Part shown: positions 17,601 through 25,726 of the stretch, piece by piece
Numbering within the stretch: position 1 is the first letter of the stretch
How the letters are laid out: each line of letters begins with the position of its first letter
Virus record (IMG/VR): IMGVR_UViG_3300000115_000101
Coordinates: 1 to 32,599 of that record
Strand: one strand, 5' to 3'
Source of the DNA: a virus
Length of the DNA: 32,599 nucleotides
Program-made: the position numbers and the translations under genes
Notes under the pieces: model-generated
What the model was told of the DNA's origin: nothing
Database searches by the model: none
The model's input: only the letters and a program-made list of their open reading frames with translations

Positions 17601-19935
17601 TTATATTTGGAAATCTTGAAGTTTGTACTGTATCCCAATATTGCCAGTTATGTGTTATATTATCTGAATCTGTGTGTCCTATTTTATCCCCAATTCTATT
17701 AGCAGCATATATATAAGCTTTATCATTTCCTGAGTAATCAACAGTAGCCATTACAGACCACCACCCACCATCAAAGAAGGGTAAATCAATACTTGCTGTT
17801 TTATCTAACCCATTATTTCCATCAGGATAAAATGTTAAAGTACCATAAGCATTAGATTCAGAAGGAGAAGACCCACTATAACTTGAAGTAGTCATTCCTG
17901 ATCCTGTATAGTTTAAAGTAATAAAGGAAGTATTACCATCACCAGTCCATAAGTTTTGGTGTATGGGTGTAGCTGTTTCTGGTATACCTGGGGTTTTAAA
18001 TCTAAATTGTAGAGATTTTGGTCTTGTTTCTTGAACATTATTAGCAAAATCATCACTTAATTGAAATGAAGAGGTTATTTGACTGTTTATACCATCAGAA
18101 TGAAAGGCATAATTAAATACATCTTTACTATAATCCCAATCTTGAAAATCGTTTCTATCTTTACCACCAAATTCGTTTATTCTTAAAATGGTACTTGGGA
18201 TTCCATAAGCAGTAATTAATGCTCTTATACCAGCTATTGTACCTTTTTTCTTAAGTAATAAGGGTATGTTATGGTAAATTCGTTTATATAATTGTTTATT
18301 AACATTGTCTAATGGGACTATATCGTTTGAAGCAGATATTTCAGTATCTACGTACTGAAACCCAGTAGGTGTATTAACTAGGGTATCGATTGACCCCGTC
18401 ATATCGGGAAAAGGAAATGTACTACCTGAGGGAGTTAATCCCAAAAATGCAGTATATAAATCATTAGAGTTAAAATTATTTGAATATAATTTAATACCAA
18501 AATCCCTAATAGCATCTGCTACTAAATCCTTAGAAATACCAAAGTCTAAACGGTTATCCGCGTCAAATCTAGTTGTTAAATTCTTAGTATATAACCATGT
18601 ATTATCATACTGTTGAGCCACCATATCAACGAATAATTCATATTTTTCGTTTTCTGAATCTTCTTTAAGATATTCTGGGATTGCATTATATAAATAATCT
18701 TGATTATTTTCATCATAATTAGAAGCAGATAAAGCTTGCCCCCCATAATAAGGACTTCCTTCATCTGTACTCCCTACCCAAGTTAATGCTTCGGTACTTC
18801 CAGTTGGAAATAAAATATAAGGAGGTTCTGTATTTTGTTTTGGGTATGATTTTTCTGAACCACTATTAAAATACATAAAATATTCCCAACCATCTAAGTT
18901 AGAAATTATTTTTTCAATACTATTACCAAGTTCAGCTTTACTAGAACTGTAAGTACCCGTATTTAAAGGTAAATTATTTATAGCATTACTTGAAGATTGG
19001 ATTAATCCTACTTTATAATAAAAATTATCTAACCTAGTATATGCGGATGAAAAATGTATAAAATTACTATATTCAGTGTAATCTACACTTATGTTAATAT
19101 CCTTTCTATTTAATAGATTTTTTATTTGGTTTTGGGAACTAGTTATATCTGAATTTATTAAAGTATTATAACTAAATTCTTGACTTGATTCTCCTGTTTC
19201 TTGTGTTACAGTAATACTATAATTTGGACCCTTTATTAATTGAATATCATTTGGTTCAAAAATTAAAGGTGGGAAAGTAACATTATATGCTTCAGGATAT
19301 GAAATTTCTTCAACTACCCATAATGTTGATTTTAAATCAAATTGAGAAGGTAAGGGCTCATATAGTTTAACTAATAATGAAGGTTCTACAGCAGTTGTAG
19401 TATCCAATCTTAAATTATTTGCTATTACCTGTTGATCATTTCCAAAATTAAGTAAAAAATCTACAAAATAATCTTGAGTTTCACGAAACCCAATAAATGC
19501 TTCACTTGAACTAATAATTAATTCACTAGGTATAGTATTACTATTTAACCTTAATTCAGTTCTATCTGAACTAATTTCACTGATATAATAATTAGTTTCT
19601 ATATCCGAAGCTATAAGCTTTCTATAAAAATTATAAGTAGCATAAAAAGTACCTTCATCATATCCTATTTCTGAAAGATCTTCATCTGGGTATAATATAG
19701 TATCTCCATTTATTACACTATAATTTGTTACAGGGATGGCTTTTGCTGATCCAACTAAGGGGAAAATAAGATTTTTACTTTCATCATAAGCATAGTATTC
19801 TATATAATCCGTGGATGAAGTAAAAGCAGTATCTAATCTTGAAGAAGATATTAAATTACTATCTTTTTCATCATACTGTTGAAATTCAAATGTTGAAGGT
19901 TCAACTTGTACTATTTTTATTTTATTTTCTTCCAT
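14647..19935 (-). CDS. gp7-like / tail-protein-I-like baseplate wedge protein with LamG-like insert, 1762 aa
   Basis: Residues 1-250 form an N-terminal region with YNFYRKLIAS and VKLYEPLPSQFDL. The diagnostic part is near residues 545-592: YKRIYHNIPLLLKKKGTIAG, then IRALITAYGIPSTILRINEFG. It matches the 'H-R-x-K-G-T ... A-I ... G' core of the P2 gpI tail-protein family, the counterpart of T4 gp7. Residues about 655-820 look like a LamG/concanavalin-type beta-sandwich (GGWWSVMATVDYSGNDKAYIY, later YQEIRYWDTALSESLFYDYV). Near residue 1315 lies a module shared with the 1555-residue protein (GYQVGDTITI). The C-terminal 150 residues are Ig-like and end in QGEDPIDP. T4 gp7 is about 1032 residues, so this is much longer. 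It follows the gp25 and gp6 genes, as a wedge protein should. The role is structural. Confidence 0.75.
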   Translation of the reverse strand: MEENKIKIVQVEPSTFEFQQYDEKDSNLISSSRLDTAFTSSTDYIEYYAYDESKNLIFPLVGSAKAIPVTNYSVINGDTILYPDEDLSEIGYDEGTFYATYNFYRKLIASDIETNYYISEISSDRTELRLNSNTIPSELIISSSEAFIGFRETQDYFVDFLLNFGNDQQVIANNLRLDTTTAVEPSLLVKLYEPLPSQFDLKSTLWVVEEISYPEAYNVTFPPLIFEPNDIQLIKGPNYSITVTQETGESSQEFSYNTLINSDITSSQNQIKNLLNRKDINISVDYTEYSNFIHFSSAYTRLDNFYYKVGLIQSSSNAINNLPLNTGTYSSSKAELGNSIEKIISNLDGWEYFMYFNSGSEKSYPKQNTEPPYILFPTGSTEALTWVGSTDEGSPYYGGQALSASNYDENNQDYLYNAIPEYLKEDSENEKYELFVDMVAQQYDNTWLYTKNLTTRFDADNRLDFGISKDLVADAIRDFGIKLYSNNFNSNDLYTAFLGLTPSGSTFPFPDMTGSIDTLVNTPTGFQYVDTEISASNDIVPLDNVNKQLYKRIYHNIPLLLKKKGTIAGIRALITAYGIPSTILRINEFGGKDRNDFQDWDYSKDVFNYAFHSDGINSQITSSFQLSDDFANNVQETRPKSLQFRFKTPGIPETATPIHQNLWTGDGNTSFITLNYTGSGMTTSSYSGSSPSESNAYGTLTFYPDGNNGLDKTASIDLPFFDGGWWSVMATVDYSGNDKAYIYAANRIGDKIGHTDSDNITHNWQYWDTVQTSRFPNINNVPIDGGTATPFSGAYQEIRYWDTALSESLFYDYVVNPYSTQGNTINVTPQDLAFRADLGTQLITSSRTSIHPKVTGSWATTQSFSSGDSEFYVTGSFIQNRESIFLNQVPGGIKNRISDQIKIVQEVLPSGSTLSPYRSIQQDIYPSGSNPSINYLEVAFSPTDQVNDDIIAQIGAFNLGDYIGDPRQISESGYSYPQLDALRDAYFTKYINSYDVNDFIRLISFFDNSLFKMIEDFTPARTSLSSGVVIKQNLLERNRQAPPSMSFTTPEYSGSVKSFPRNYQVPNSSSSFPAYGNVSGSAIYKFSGGTGGAFEPFNSNFTAPVSRSVQNGGGPYSGLTEAEVSASEFYAQYPEFVQQWSESIVPSLGITPPYHQEQTGSNQFPPVNYPRIDQREFYNGEFGNDIQVRANEICKTFFGHDAIIDYFFRIQWFNNISKNESDFVLPNFIPTEGNVWFWADTVNQNGILTQNYPLNITQNFQTTPYPSNTNVTTTNITTDGSGTGAEVRISTTTQPAAQSWLNVKVINSPSNSGYQVGDTITISIAELQSLGYTTATQDLIVTLLTRDVAYNVTNKVKYIKMSNVDVNGVAIQPFIADSDYVIFNLTGASDYLNILIEGYQSYFISNTSNQSDGFPGTEDATLLIINQEPSSNAVNSFDDSFYNLTFSASGVFSYYATSSGEDPNVIPATGFTESLAQGYFPPIPTYPTESFFKGWHEANYFQTTNDGGLVRVSTGDSFNTDTFGNFNTGSREFDGDATNTPSEVPWFMNAKNDTYHALSASSTLTGGAPSIIKLALYQGDITASSVPIGPAFNLYSPPSTITITPNLQQIQGTTDIVSISSCGSGTIPSSGTPAERTSTTQVSVGGNPNTQYVMYFMTDESGAWSVHPGTPSFLSIIGGGVTPNPTVANNGNVYTGDRTINIRCDASPGPSAPDNLELTQRDWRVVIKNFDQTNYPLNESYCAYTQYGYFGGPTQGEDPIDP

Positions 19936-19962
19936 ATTTAGAAAGTAGTGGTATTTGTAATA

Positions 19963-20430
19963 TTAAGGGTTTGTTGTTGATGGTATTGTACTAACAATAT
20001 CATTATATTCTTTATTCCCTGACAGATCTTCATTTTCTATGTTATCAGCATCTAAATCAATTTTTTCTCCTGTAAGTGCTTCAGCTGTTGCAATTTGAGA
20101 TTGTAATAAATCTCTTCTTAGTTGTGATATTTCCGCTCTTAATGCTACTATAATTTCATTATCTTGATCAAAGTTTATATAGTCACCACTGGTTTTGACT
20201 AAATATTCGTGTGAATTTGAACCTCCATAGGAAGGAATATCGTAAAATAGCTCATTATAATATTCAAAAAACTGTTGAACAGTAGTTGTTGCCTCTATTT
20301 GTTCATTTACAGAAATAACACCCAATTGTTGAAATTGAGTATCTATAATTTTAGTATAATCTGTTTTAGAATATACTTTTTTAATTAAATCTATTTTTTC
20401 TGTTTTTCTATCCATTTTACTTCTACCCAT
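19963..20430 (-). CDS. Small coiled-coil baseplate-region protein, 155 aa
   Basis: The ATG lies inside the end of the 389-residue gene (8-base overlap), so translation is probably coupled. After a basic N-terminus (GRSKMDRKTEKIDLIKKVYS), residues 25-85 contain TTVQQFFEYYNELFYDIPSYGG. Residues 96-130 form a likely coiled coil (IIVALRAEISQLRRDLLQSQI). The acidic C-terminus ends in STTNP. It is not recognised as a named family. T4 gp53 and gp8 are the small wedge proteins expected near here, but I see no motif that decides for either. It is best described as a wedge-associated helical protein. Confidence 0.65.
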   Translation of the reverse strand: MGRSKMDRKTEKIDLIKKVYSKTDYTKIIDTQFQQLGVISVNEQIEATTTVQQFFEYYNELFYDIPSYGGSNSHEYLVKTSGDYINFDQDNEIIVALRAEISQLRRDLLQSQIATAEALTGEKIDLDADNIENEDLSGNKEYNDIVSTIPSTTNP

Positions 20431-21592
20431 TAACTACTTTAAAGTAATAATTCTCATCCATCACTATGGTTTGACCCGCTATTTCAGTTTGAATCAATAT
20501 ACAATAATACCTTTCAGGTTCCAAACCATTCATATAAACAGTAAAGAAACTTCCAGTTGAATCACAACTAATATTTGTAAATTCTTTATCAAAATCTACA
20601 ACAAATTCATTAGTATCTAAATCCTTAATAGCATATAAAGATTGTGAAGGTAAAGCATAATTTGTTGTATAAACAGAAGCGGTTTGAAAACTACGAATTG
20701 GAAATTCGGGACGTACACTTAATCTAAAATTATTTATACTTTCACTGTAAAATACACCTTGGTTATTATCTAATGCTACAAATAAATCAGGAGTATTAAT
20801 AACATCTAAGGATCCTGTTTCATATACAGAATCATCCCACTTTATTTCTAATTGTGGTGGGTAGATTGTATTTGTGTCTACTGAATAATAACTTAATTGG
20901 GGAGATACTGCACTTGAAGTAATAAATTCTTTATCAGTTTCCCATTTTACTATAAATCCTTCGTTTGCTATTTCTATTTTACCTGCATTTAAACCCCTAG
21001 ATGATGAATACCATACTCTTAATGCATCTGTTACATTAACATTTAAGTCTTTGTCACTTCTTAAATTAAAGGATTGTGTAAACTCTAAAGGACCAATTCC
21101 TTCATATCCACCTGATCCTGTATACCATACTCCACCTCCTGCGTTATTACTTCCAGAAAATGAGGCTGTAATAAGTGGATTCCAACCTCCGGTTGACCAT
21201 TTATTTGAACCTGAATAATCAGAGTATACCCAACTTACACCTGTAGTATTAAAGGGTTTATCTAGATATTGACCTGATCCATTATTCCATGATCCTGATA
21301 TAGGGTAAACTTCTATGTTTGATTTTAAAATAACATTCGTTGCTTTTGATACATTCAATTTTAAACTCCCTGAAAAGTTATCCCAAGATCCTGTTACTTT
21401 TGCTATATTATCAATTACATCGTTTATCTGTGACTGATCAAATTTAACTAGAGATCTTGCTACTTGGGCTATAGGGTTTATGTCTGTTACTTTATTGTTT
21501 ACATCTAATATAGGATCCAACCCAGTATTCATTGCTGGGTACGCACTATATATTGAAGCGTCTTGGGAGGGAAATAATTTATATACTGCCAT
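20423..21592 (-). CDS. Baseplate-region structural protein with DNRLRE-like N-terminal domain, 389 aa
   Basis: Residues 1-60 (VYKLFPSQDASIYSAYPAMN, then RSLVKFDQSQI) and 190-235 (LNVNVTDALRVWYSSSRGLN, then GFIVKWET) have the layout of DNRLRE-type beta-sandwich domains, which often serve as structural or adhesion modules. Residues 265-389 form a second domain with YTTNYALPSQSLYAIKDLDT and GSFFTVYMNGLEPERYYCILI, ending in a strand (YYFKVVNG). This resembles the all-beta virion proteins of T4-like environmental phages. It lies 2 bases after gp6 and overlaps the 155-residue gene. T4 gp8 occupies a comparable position, but I cannot show homology. Confidence 0.65.
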   Translation of the reverse strand: MAVYKLFPSQDASIYSAYPAMNTGLDPILDVNNKVTDINPIAQVARSLVKFDQSQINDVIDNIAKVTGSWDNFSGSLKLNVSKATNVILKSNIEVYPISGSWNNGSGQYLDKPFNTTGVSWVYSDYSGSNKWSTGGWNPLITASFSGSNNAGGGVWYTGSGGYEGIGPLEFTQSFNLRSDKDLNVNVTDALRVWYSSSRGLNAGKIEIANEGFIVKWETDKEFITSSAVSPQLSYYSVDTNTIYPPQLEIKWDDSVYETGSLDVINTPDLFVALDNNQGVFYSESINNFRLSVRPEFPIRSFQTASVYTTNYALPSQSLYAIKDLDTNEFVVDFDKEFTNISCDSTGSFFTVYMNGLEPERYYCILIQTEIAGQTIVMDENYYFKVVNG

Positions 21593-21594
21593 AA

Positions 21595-23436
21595 TTATAA
21601 GTTTACTACTTTTCCTTTAATATCTCTATTTGGATATTTTAATTCAAAAATACTTGGATCTAAAGAAGGAAATATTGTTCCATTTTGGTTTGCACCATTC
21701 ATATCATAAGCCCATTGTGAATATCCACTATTTGTTCCTGCAATGTTACTTATTACTATAGACTTAACAGTTTGTACTCCTTCTAATGCATCTAACATTA
21801 CAAATAAATCGGGAGTAATTATAGGTTGATTAATTTGCCATTTATCAATATTAAAATAAGTTTGAAGTGAAACTATACACCTTTCAAGTACCTCATTACT
21901 GTTATAATTAGGATAAGTTACAATTTGGAAATTTATACCAAAATTAATAATAAAAGCATCTTTAATACTAATAGTATCACCAATCATTCTATACTCATTA
22001 AGATATGTTCTAACATTTTCTTTTAAAGTATCTGAGGGAGTGGTTAAATAATTGTTATTGTCTTCTGTTAGTACGTAAAGGTCTAATGTTGTATTAGCAT
22101 CATCGGCATTTGGTTTTTGTGTCCATGCTTTTGCAATTCTACCATATTTAGAAGGCATACTTAAAGCTCTTACTAAATAATCATTAGCTGTTACATTTCT
22201 TAATTGAGTAGAAAAATTTGATATACTATTTTGTCTTATTTCTTCTATTGTATCTCCATCTTGACCTCCTGAAGCTGCTTCGGGGTTGTTAGTTGCTATA
22301 GAGTTAAATATATATTGTGCTAGATTAGGATCTAATCCACCTTTTATAAATTTTATATTTGTAGTATTAACATTTGTAATAGTATTTGATAACACATTAG
22401 ATTTAACCCCACCACCAGTATAATATCTTACTGTTAGAGTAGTATTTGATGGAGAAATACCGTATGTGTTTGTAAAAACAAAATTTGTAGGACTATAAGC
22501 GGTTGTTAATTTATTTTGTTCAAAAGGTAAACCTAAACCTACATTCATTGAATTTGGAATAATTTCTTCTGTTGTACTATTTGGGTTACCAACTCCAAAT
22601 TGAAGTTGAAGTCTATTACTACTTAAAAATCTAGTTGCAAATCTAGTTTCTACTGATTTAGTTTGTAATAAATAAGGTGTATCTGTATCTAAATAAGTAT
22701 TTGGGTCATTTATATTTGTGTTTTTAATACCATCAAATATTAATTCTTGTCCTAAATAATCAACTTCATACCATTTATTTCCATCAGAATCTATTACATC
22801 AACTATACCTGCTATATTAGGTTCATTAATTTCAAGTGTAATGAAATCTTGTGGGGATCCTATGGAAAATTGAGTTTGATTAATTTTAGCTGAGAATACT
22901 TTTCTTGATTTTTTTAATAGGTAAAAAGTAGGATTACCTCCTGATATTTGACCAATTGAAACCGTAGTTGGGTCTAATGAACTGGAGGAAGTAAAATCAA
23001 TTGGATTATCTAATGTAAAAGTTACGGGTGTTGCTGAAGTTGTCGTTATTGATGTATTAGCATCTACATATAAGGCATAATCATAATCAGGAACAGATTC
23101 ATTATTAACTAGTTTAGCTGGAACTTGTTGGTATATATCTATGATAGTATTTGATAAACCTGTAACTCTAGGTTTATAACCATACATATAGGCCATATCA
23201 AATATATTACTCTGTTGTCTAGCATACTGTAAAAAGTTTTCTTGAATTTGATTATCTAAATAGAAAGATAACACATCCCCTACATACGCTGCTTGTTCTA
23301 TAAACATCATCCCCGGGGAGGTGTTTGAAAAATCTGTATAAGTCTTTGGGAAGTATGTTTGGCTATAATTAATTAGCTGGGATCTATACTCTGAAAAATC
23401 CTTATTTATATATTTTATGTCTTTTCTTACAGCCAT
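21595..23436 (-). CDS. 6: Baseplate wedge subunit gp6 / BaseplateJ-like, 613 aa
   Basis: The N-terminal 90 residues hold the typical opening of gp6-family proteins: NKDFSEYRSQLINYSQTYFP, SPGMMFIEQAAYVGDVLSFY (about 40-59) and IFDMAYMYGYKPR (about 78-90). Near residues 410-430 lies DYLVRALSMPSKYGRIAKAW, the conserved BaseplateJ stretch. The length is close to T4 gp6 (660 residues). In T4 this protein dimerises and forms the ring that holds the wedges together around the hub. The start codon overlaps the gp25 stop as TAATG, the order gp25-gp6 is the same as in T4, and coupled translation would keep their amounts linked. There is no sign of truncation. Confidence 0.93.
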   Translation of the reverse strand: MAVRKDIKYINKDFSEYRSQLINYSQTYFPKTYTDFSNTSPGMMFIEQAAYVGDVLSFYLDNQIQENFLQYARQQSNIFDMAYMYGYKPRVTGLSNTIIDIYQQVPAKLVNNESVPDYDYALYVDANTSITTTSATPVTFTLDNPIDFTSSSSLDPTTVSIGQISGGNPTFYLLKKSRKVFSAKINQTQFSIGSPQDFITLEINEPNIAGIVDVIDSDGNKWYEVDYLGQELIFDGIKNTNINDPNTYLDTDTPYLLQTKSVETRFATRFLSSNRLQLQFGVGNPNSTTEEIIPNSMNVGLGLPFEQNKLTTAYSPTNFVFTNTYGISPSNTTLTVRYYTGGGVKSNVLSNTITNVNTTNIKFIKGGLDPNLAQYIFNSIATNNPEAASGGQDGDTIEEIRQNSISNFSTQLRNVTANDYLVRALSMPSKYGRIAKAWTQKPNADDANTTLDLYVLTEDNNNYLTTPSDTLKENVRTYLNEYRMIGDTISIKDAFIINFGINFQIVTYPNYNSNEVLERCIVSLQTYFNIDKWQINQPIITPDLFVMLDALEGVQTVKSIVISNIAGTNSGYSQWAYDMNGANQNGTIFPSLDPSIFELKYPNRDIKGKVVNL

Positions 23437-23843
23437 TAGTTAAAATTTAAATTTAAAGTATCTTCAATAGCAGTATTTATAACATTATAGTATATTTGCA
23501 CTGTTACTTCATTATTGTCTGAGTTATTTAAAACATTTAATTCTTGAACATTTACAAGAGGAAATTCGGTCGCTATTTTTTGTTGTACATCTTCTCTTAA
23601 AAAATCTAAATTATCTGAATTTATTTGAGTAAATATAAATTTTCTTAAACCACCACCAAAAGTAGGATTACCTGGTCTTTCTCCTGGGTTTGTTAGGAAA
23701 TAATTAATTAAGTTATTTTTTATTGCCTGAGCAGTTTGATAATTAGGAGTGAACACACCACCTTCATTGAATGGGATGTTTACTCCAATACCAACTGAGG
23801 GTCTTAAATCATTAACAAATTGATTGGGTGCTCTAAATGCCAT
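23436..23843 (-). CDS. 25: Baseplate wedge subunit gp25-like, 135 aa
   Basis: This is a small protein of the GPW/gp25 family, the conserved wedge component of contractile tails that bridges hub, sheath and wedge. Residues 52-71 read NPGERPGNPTFGGGLRKFIF, the signature stretch (E-R followed by P-x-F-G-x-x-L). T4 gp25 is 132 residues, so the length fits. The C-terminal half is alternating strand and helix (VNVQELNVL, then EVTVQIYYNVI), as in the family. Older annotations call this family 'lysozyme-like', but its role is structural. The gene overlaps gp6 by one base as TAATG and begins one base after the 131-residue gene ends. Confidence 0.94.
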   Translation of the reverse strand: MAFRAPNQFVNDLRPSVGIGVNIPFNEGGVFTPNYQTAQAIKNNLINYFLTNPGERPGNPTFGGGLRKFIFTQINSDNLDFLREDVQQKIATEFPLVNVQELNVLNNSDNNEVTVQIYYNVINTAIEDTLNLNFN

Positions 23844-23844
23844 A

Positions 23845-24240
23845 TTATACTTTTCCTTTCATTATATTATTAATCATATCCATAGATACCTCACCTTGAG
23901 GTAATTGACCATTTGGGGATGTAGTATCCATACTACCCATTTGTAATGGCATACTATTAGTATTTGCACTTATAGTACCATTTACTCCAGGTCTCATACC
24001 ATCTAAAACACTCATCATGTTTTCTCTTAGTTTCAGTTTATCCGTTTCAGGGAGTGAAGTTTGCATTACTGGGTTCAGGGGACTAGGTGTTCCCGGATCT
24101 GTTGAAGGGGTTGCTGTTATTCTTTCGACAACGGTTTGTCTAGGAGCACGCACAGCTTCCATAAGGATGTCTTTCATCTCTTCTTGTATAGCCTCTTTCA
24201 CTGCTTCTTTTACGATTGTTTTTAATTGATTTAGTTTCAT
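23845..24240 (-). CDS. Small amphipathic-helix protein of the baseplate operon, 131 aa
   Basis: Not a named family. Residues 1-30 form one strongly charged amphipathic helix (MKLNQLKTIVKEAVKEAIQE, then a second acidic-basic turn). The remainder is Pro/Thr/Met/Asn-rich and probably disordered, with MMSVLDGMRPGVNGTI in the middle and a short C-terminal helix (SMDMINNIMKGKV). Layouts like this, a charged N-terminal helix followed by a flexible Met-rich tail, occur in virion-internal or assembly proteins. The placement immediately before gp25 suggests baseplate assembly. A late-gene motif lies only four bases upstream of the ATG, which is odd for a promoter. Confidence 0.62.
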   Translation of the reverse strand: MKLNQLKTIVKEAVKEAIQEEMKDILMEAVRAPRQTVVERITATPSTDPGTPSPLNPVMQTSLPETDKLKLRENMMSVLDGMRPGVNGTISANTNSMPLQMGSMDTTSPNGQLPQGEVSMDMINNIMKGKV

Positions 24241-24244
24241 ATGT

Positions 24245-24254
24245 TTATAAATAT
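24245..24254 (-). promoter_or_regulatory. Late-gene motif ATATTTATAA, 4 bases before the 131-aa gene
   Basis: An exact copy in an 18-base intergenic gap. The motif ends four bases before the ATG. If it were a -10 element, transcription would start at or inside the coding sequence, giving a leaderless or internal transcript. This copy is therefore the strongest test of whether the motif is a promoter. Confidence 0.45.
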
Positions 24255-24258
24255 TGAA

Positions 24259-25725
24259 TTAATCTGCTTTTAAATTGTTTTGTATTATATAAAATGCTAG
24301 TTCGTCTAGTAATATTTGATCTTCAGCACTAAATGAAGGTTCTCCTTGTAATATTATAATTCCTCCTGAATTTTTAGCTATTGCTTTTCTTTTGTATTGG
24401 TCACCTACTTTAGATTTATCTTCTTGTACCACAGATAATTCAAAACCATTTACATTAGTTAATATTGTATTACCTTGTTCTTGTGAGTTAGCTTGTATTG
24501 CTAAAAGCTCAGCATTTATTTGTTCCATAGGTATATCACCACCACAATTTTCTATTAGTTCATCAACACGTTTTAAGTATCTTAATATTATTATTAAGGA
24601 TATAACTAAAAATATAAGGGATATAAGTAATGCCTTTTTTAAATCTTCGGATATATCAACTAAATCTTTAAGTAACTCTTTAACATCTTCTAATTTTGCT
24701 ATTAAAGAATAAGGTACACCTACACCAGGAGGTGTGGCAACTGGGAAGCCTATTGCGGAAATACTACTTTTTACACCCCTTAATTGGATTGATAAGTAAA
24801 GAAATAAAGCTGCTATTGCTGTGTTTGCTGCTATTACTATCCACATTTGGTTTATTTGTTTAACTATAGAGTTTCTTCGTTTTATAAGTTCTCTTAAAAG
24901 CTCATTATTGGGGCATACTGCCGTTTCTTGTTCTTCTTTTTCTAATTTGGTAATACCAAACACAACCATTAAAGATATAGCTAAAGGAAATAATTTGTTT
25001 TGGGCTACCCCAGCAAATGCTAATATTTGAGCTTTTATGGTAATTATAGCTATTTGGACTGCTCCTAAGCCTATAAGGGCGGCAGTTTCAGCTAGCTTAT
25101 TCATTTCATCTTTTACTTGATCTGCCCTTCTTTCAGCTTCTTTATCTATATCAATTAATTTCTTTATAGGTAAAATTTGTGGTACTTCTCCCTCAAGGGT
25201 TATTAAAGATTGTTTATCTGGGGCGTATTGGTCTTTTTTATAAAGAACTGTTGGTTCTAATATAGATAATTCGGGTAAAGCTTCAATTGATACTGTTCCA
25301 AACCTAATCTCATATTCTCCATTTTCATCAGTTTTTATTTCTTTATTACCATTTTTATCATATACATATTCTTTATATTCTTCCTCTTTTTTTATTTGTT
25401 TAGGTTTACCAGTTATTCTATTTATTTTACCACTGGGGTCGTCAACTTTAATTTTTCTGGTTTTGGTTACTAATTTCATTGGAAATAAAACAAGTAAAGG
25501 TTTTACTTCAACTCCTTGAATAGGTTCACTTGTTTGTTCACTATATAATCTTCCTTTAGTAGAAAAAGTAGTAATAACAGGTTTGTATTTTTCAAGTTGT
25601 TCTTTAGTTGCTTTAAAATCATCAACATTGTCTTTTACACCTTCAGCTTTTGCTATTATTTCCTGACCTTTAGGGGTATTTAAAAATACTTTACCTAAAT
25701 CTAATAATGTTTTTTCATCTATCAT
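24259..25725 (-). CDS. Multi-pass membrane protein encoded in the baseplate operon, 488 aa
   Basis: The function is not recognised. Residues 1-50 are helical and charged. Residues 54-160 resemble a CNA-B/carboxypeptidase-regulatory-type beta-sandwich (GRLYSEQTSEPIQGVEV, later KTDENGEYEIRFGTVSI). Residues 190-213 form a charged helix. Hydrophobic segments follow at about 214-238, 244-259, 294-313 and 364-382. Residues 345-365 between them form an amphipathic helix, and the C-terminus is soluble. Hydrophobic segments in a T4-like baseplate block are unusual. Candidates are a tail-tip or tube protein that inserts in the host membrane, a tape-measure-like component, or an assembly-time membrane anchor. 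It starts one base after the hub gene ends, so it is almost certainly co-transcribed with it. Confidence 0.72.
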   Translation of the reverse strand: MIDEKTLLDLGKVFLNTPKGQEIIAKAEGVKDNVDDFKATKEQLEKYKPVITTFSTKGRLYSEQTSEPIQGVEVKPLLVLFPMKLVTKTRKIKVDDPSGKINRITGKPKQIKKEEEYKEYVYDKNGNKEIKTDENGEYEIRFGTVSIEALPELSILEPTVLYKKDQYAPDKQSLITLEGEVPQILPIKKLIDIDKEAERRADQVKDEMNKLAETAALIGLGAVQIAIITIKAQILAFAGVAQNKLFPLAISLMVVFGITKLEKEEQETAVCPNNELLRELIKRRNSIVKQINQMWIVIAANTAIAALFLYLSIQLRGVKSSISAIGFPVATPPGVGVPYSLIAKLEDVKELLKDLVDISEDLKKALLISLIFLVISLIIILRYLKRVDELIENCGGDIPMEQINAELLAIQANSQEQGNTILTNVNGFELSVVQEDKSKVGDQYKRKAIAKNSGGIIILQGEPSFSAEDQILLDELAFYIIQNNLKAD

Positions 25726-25726
25726 A

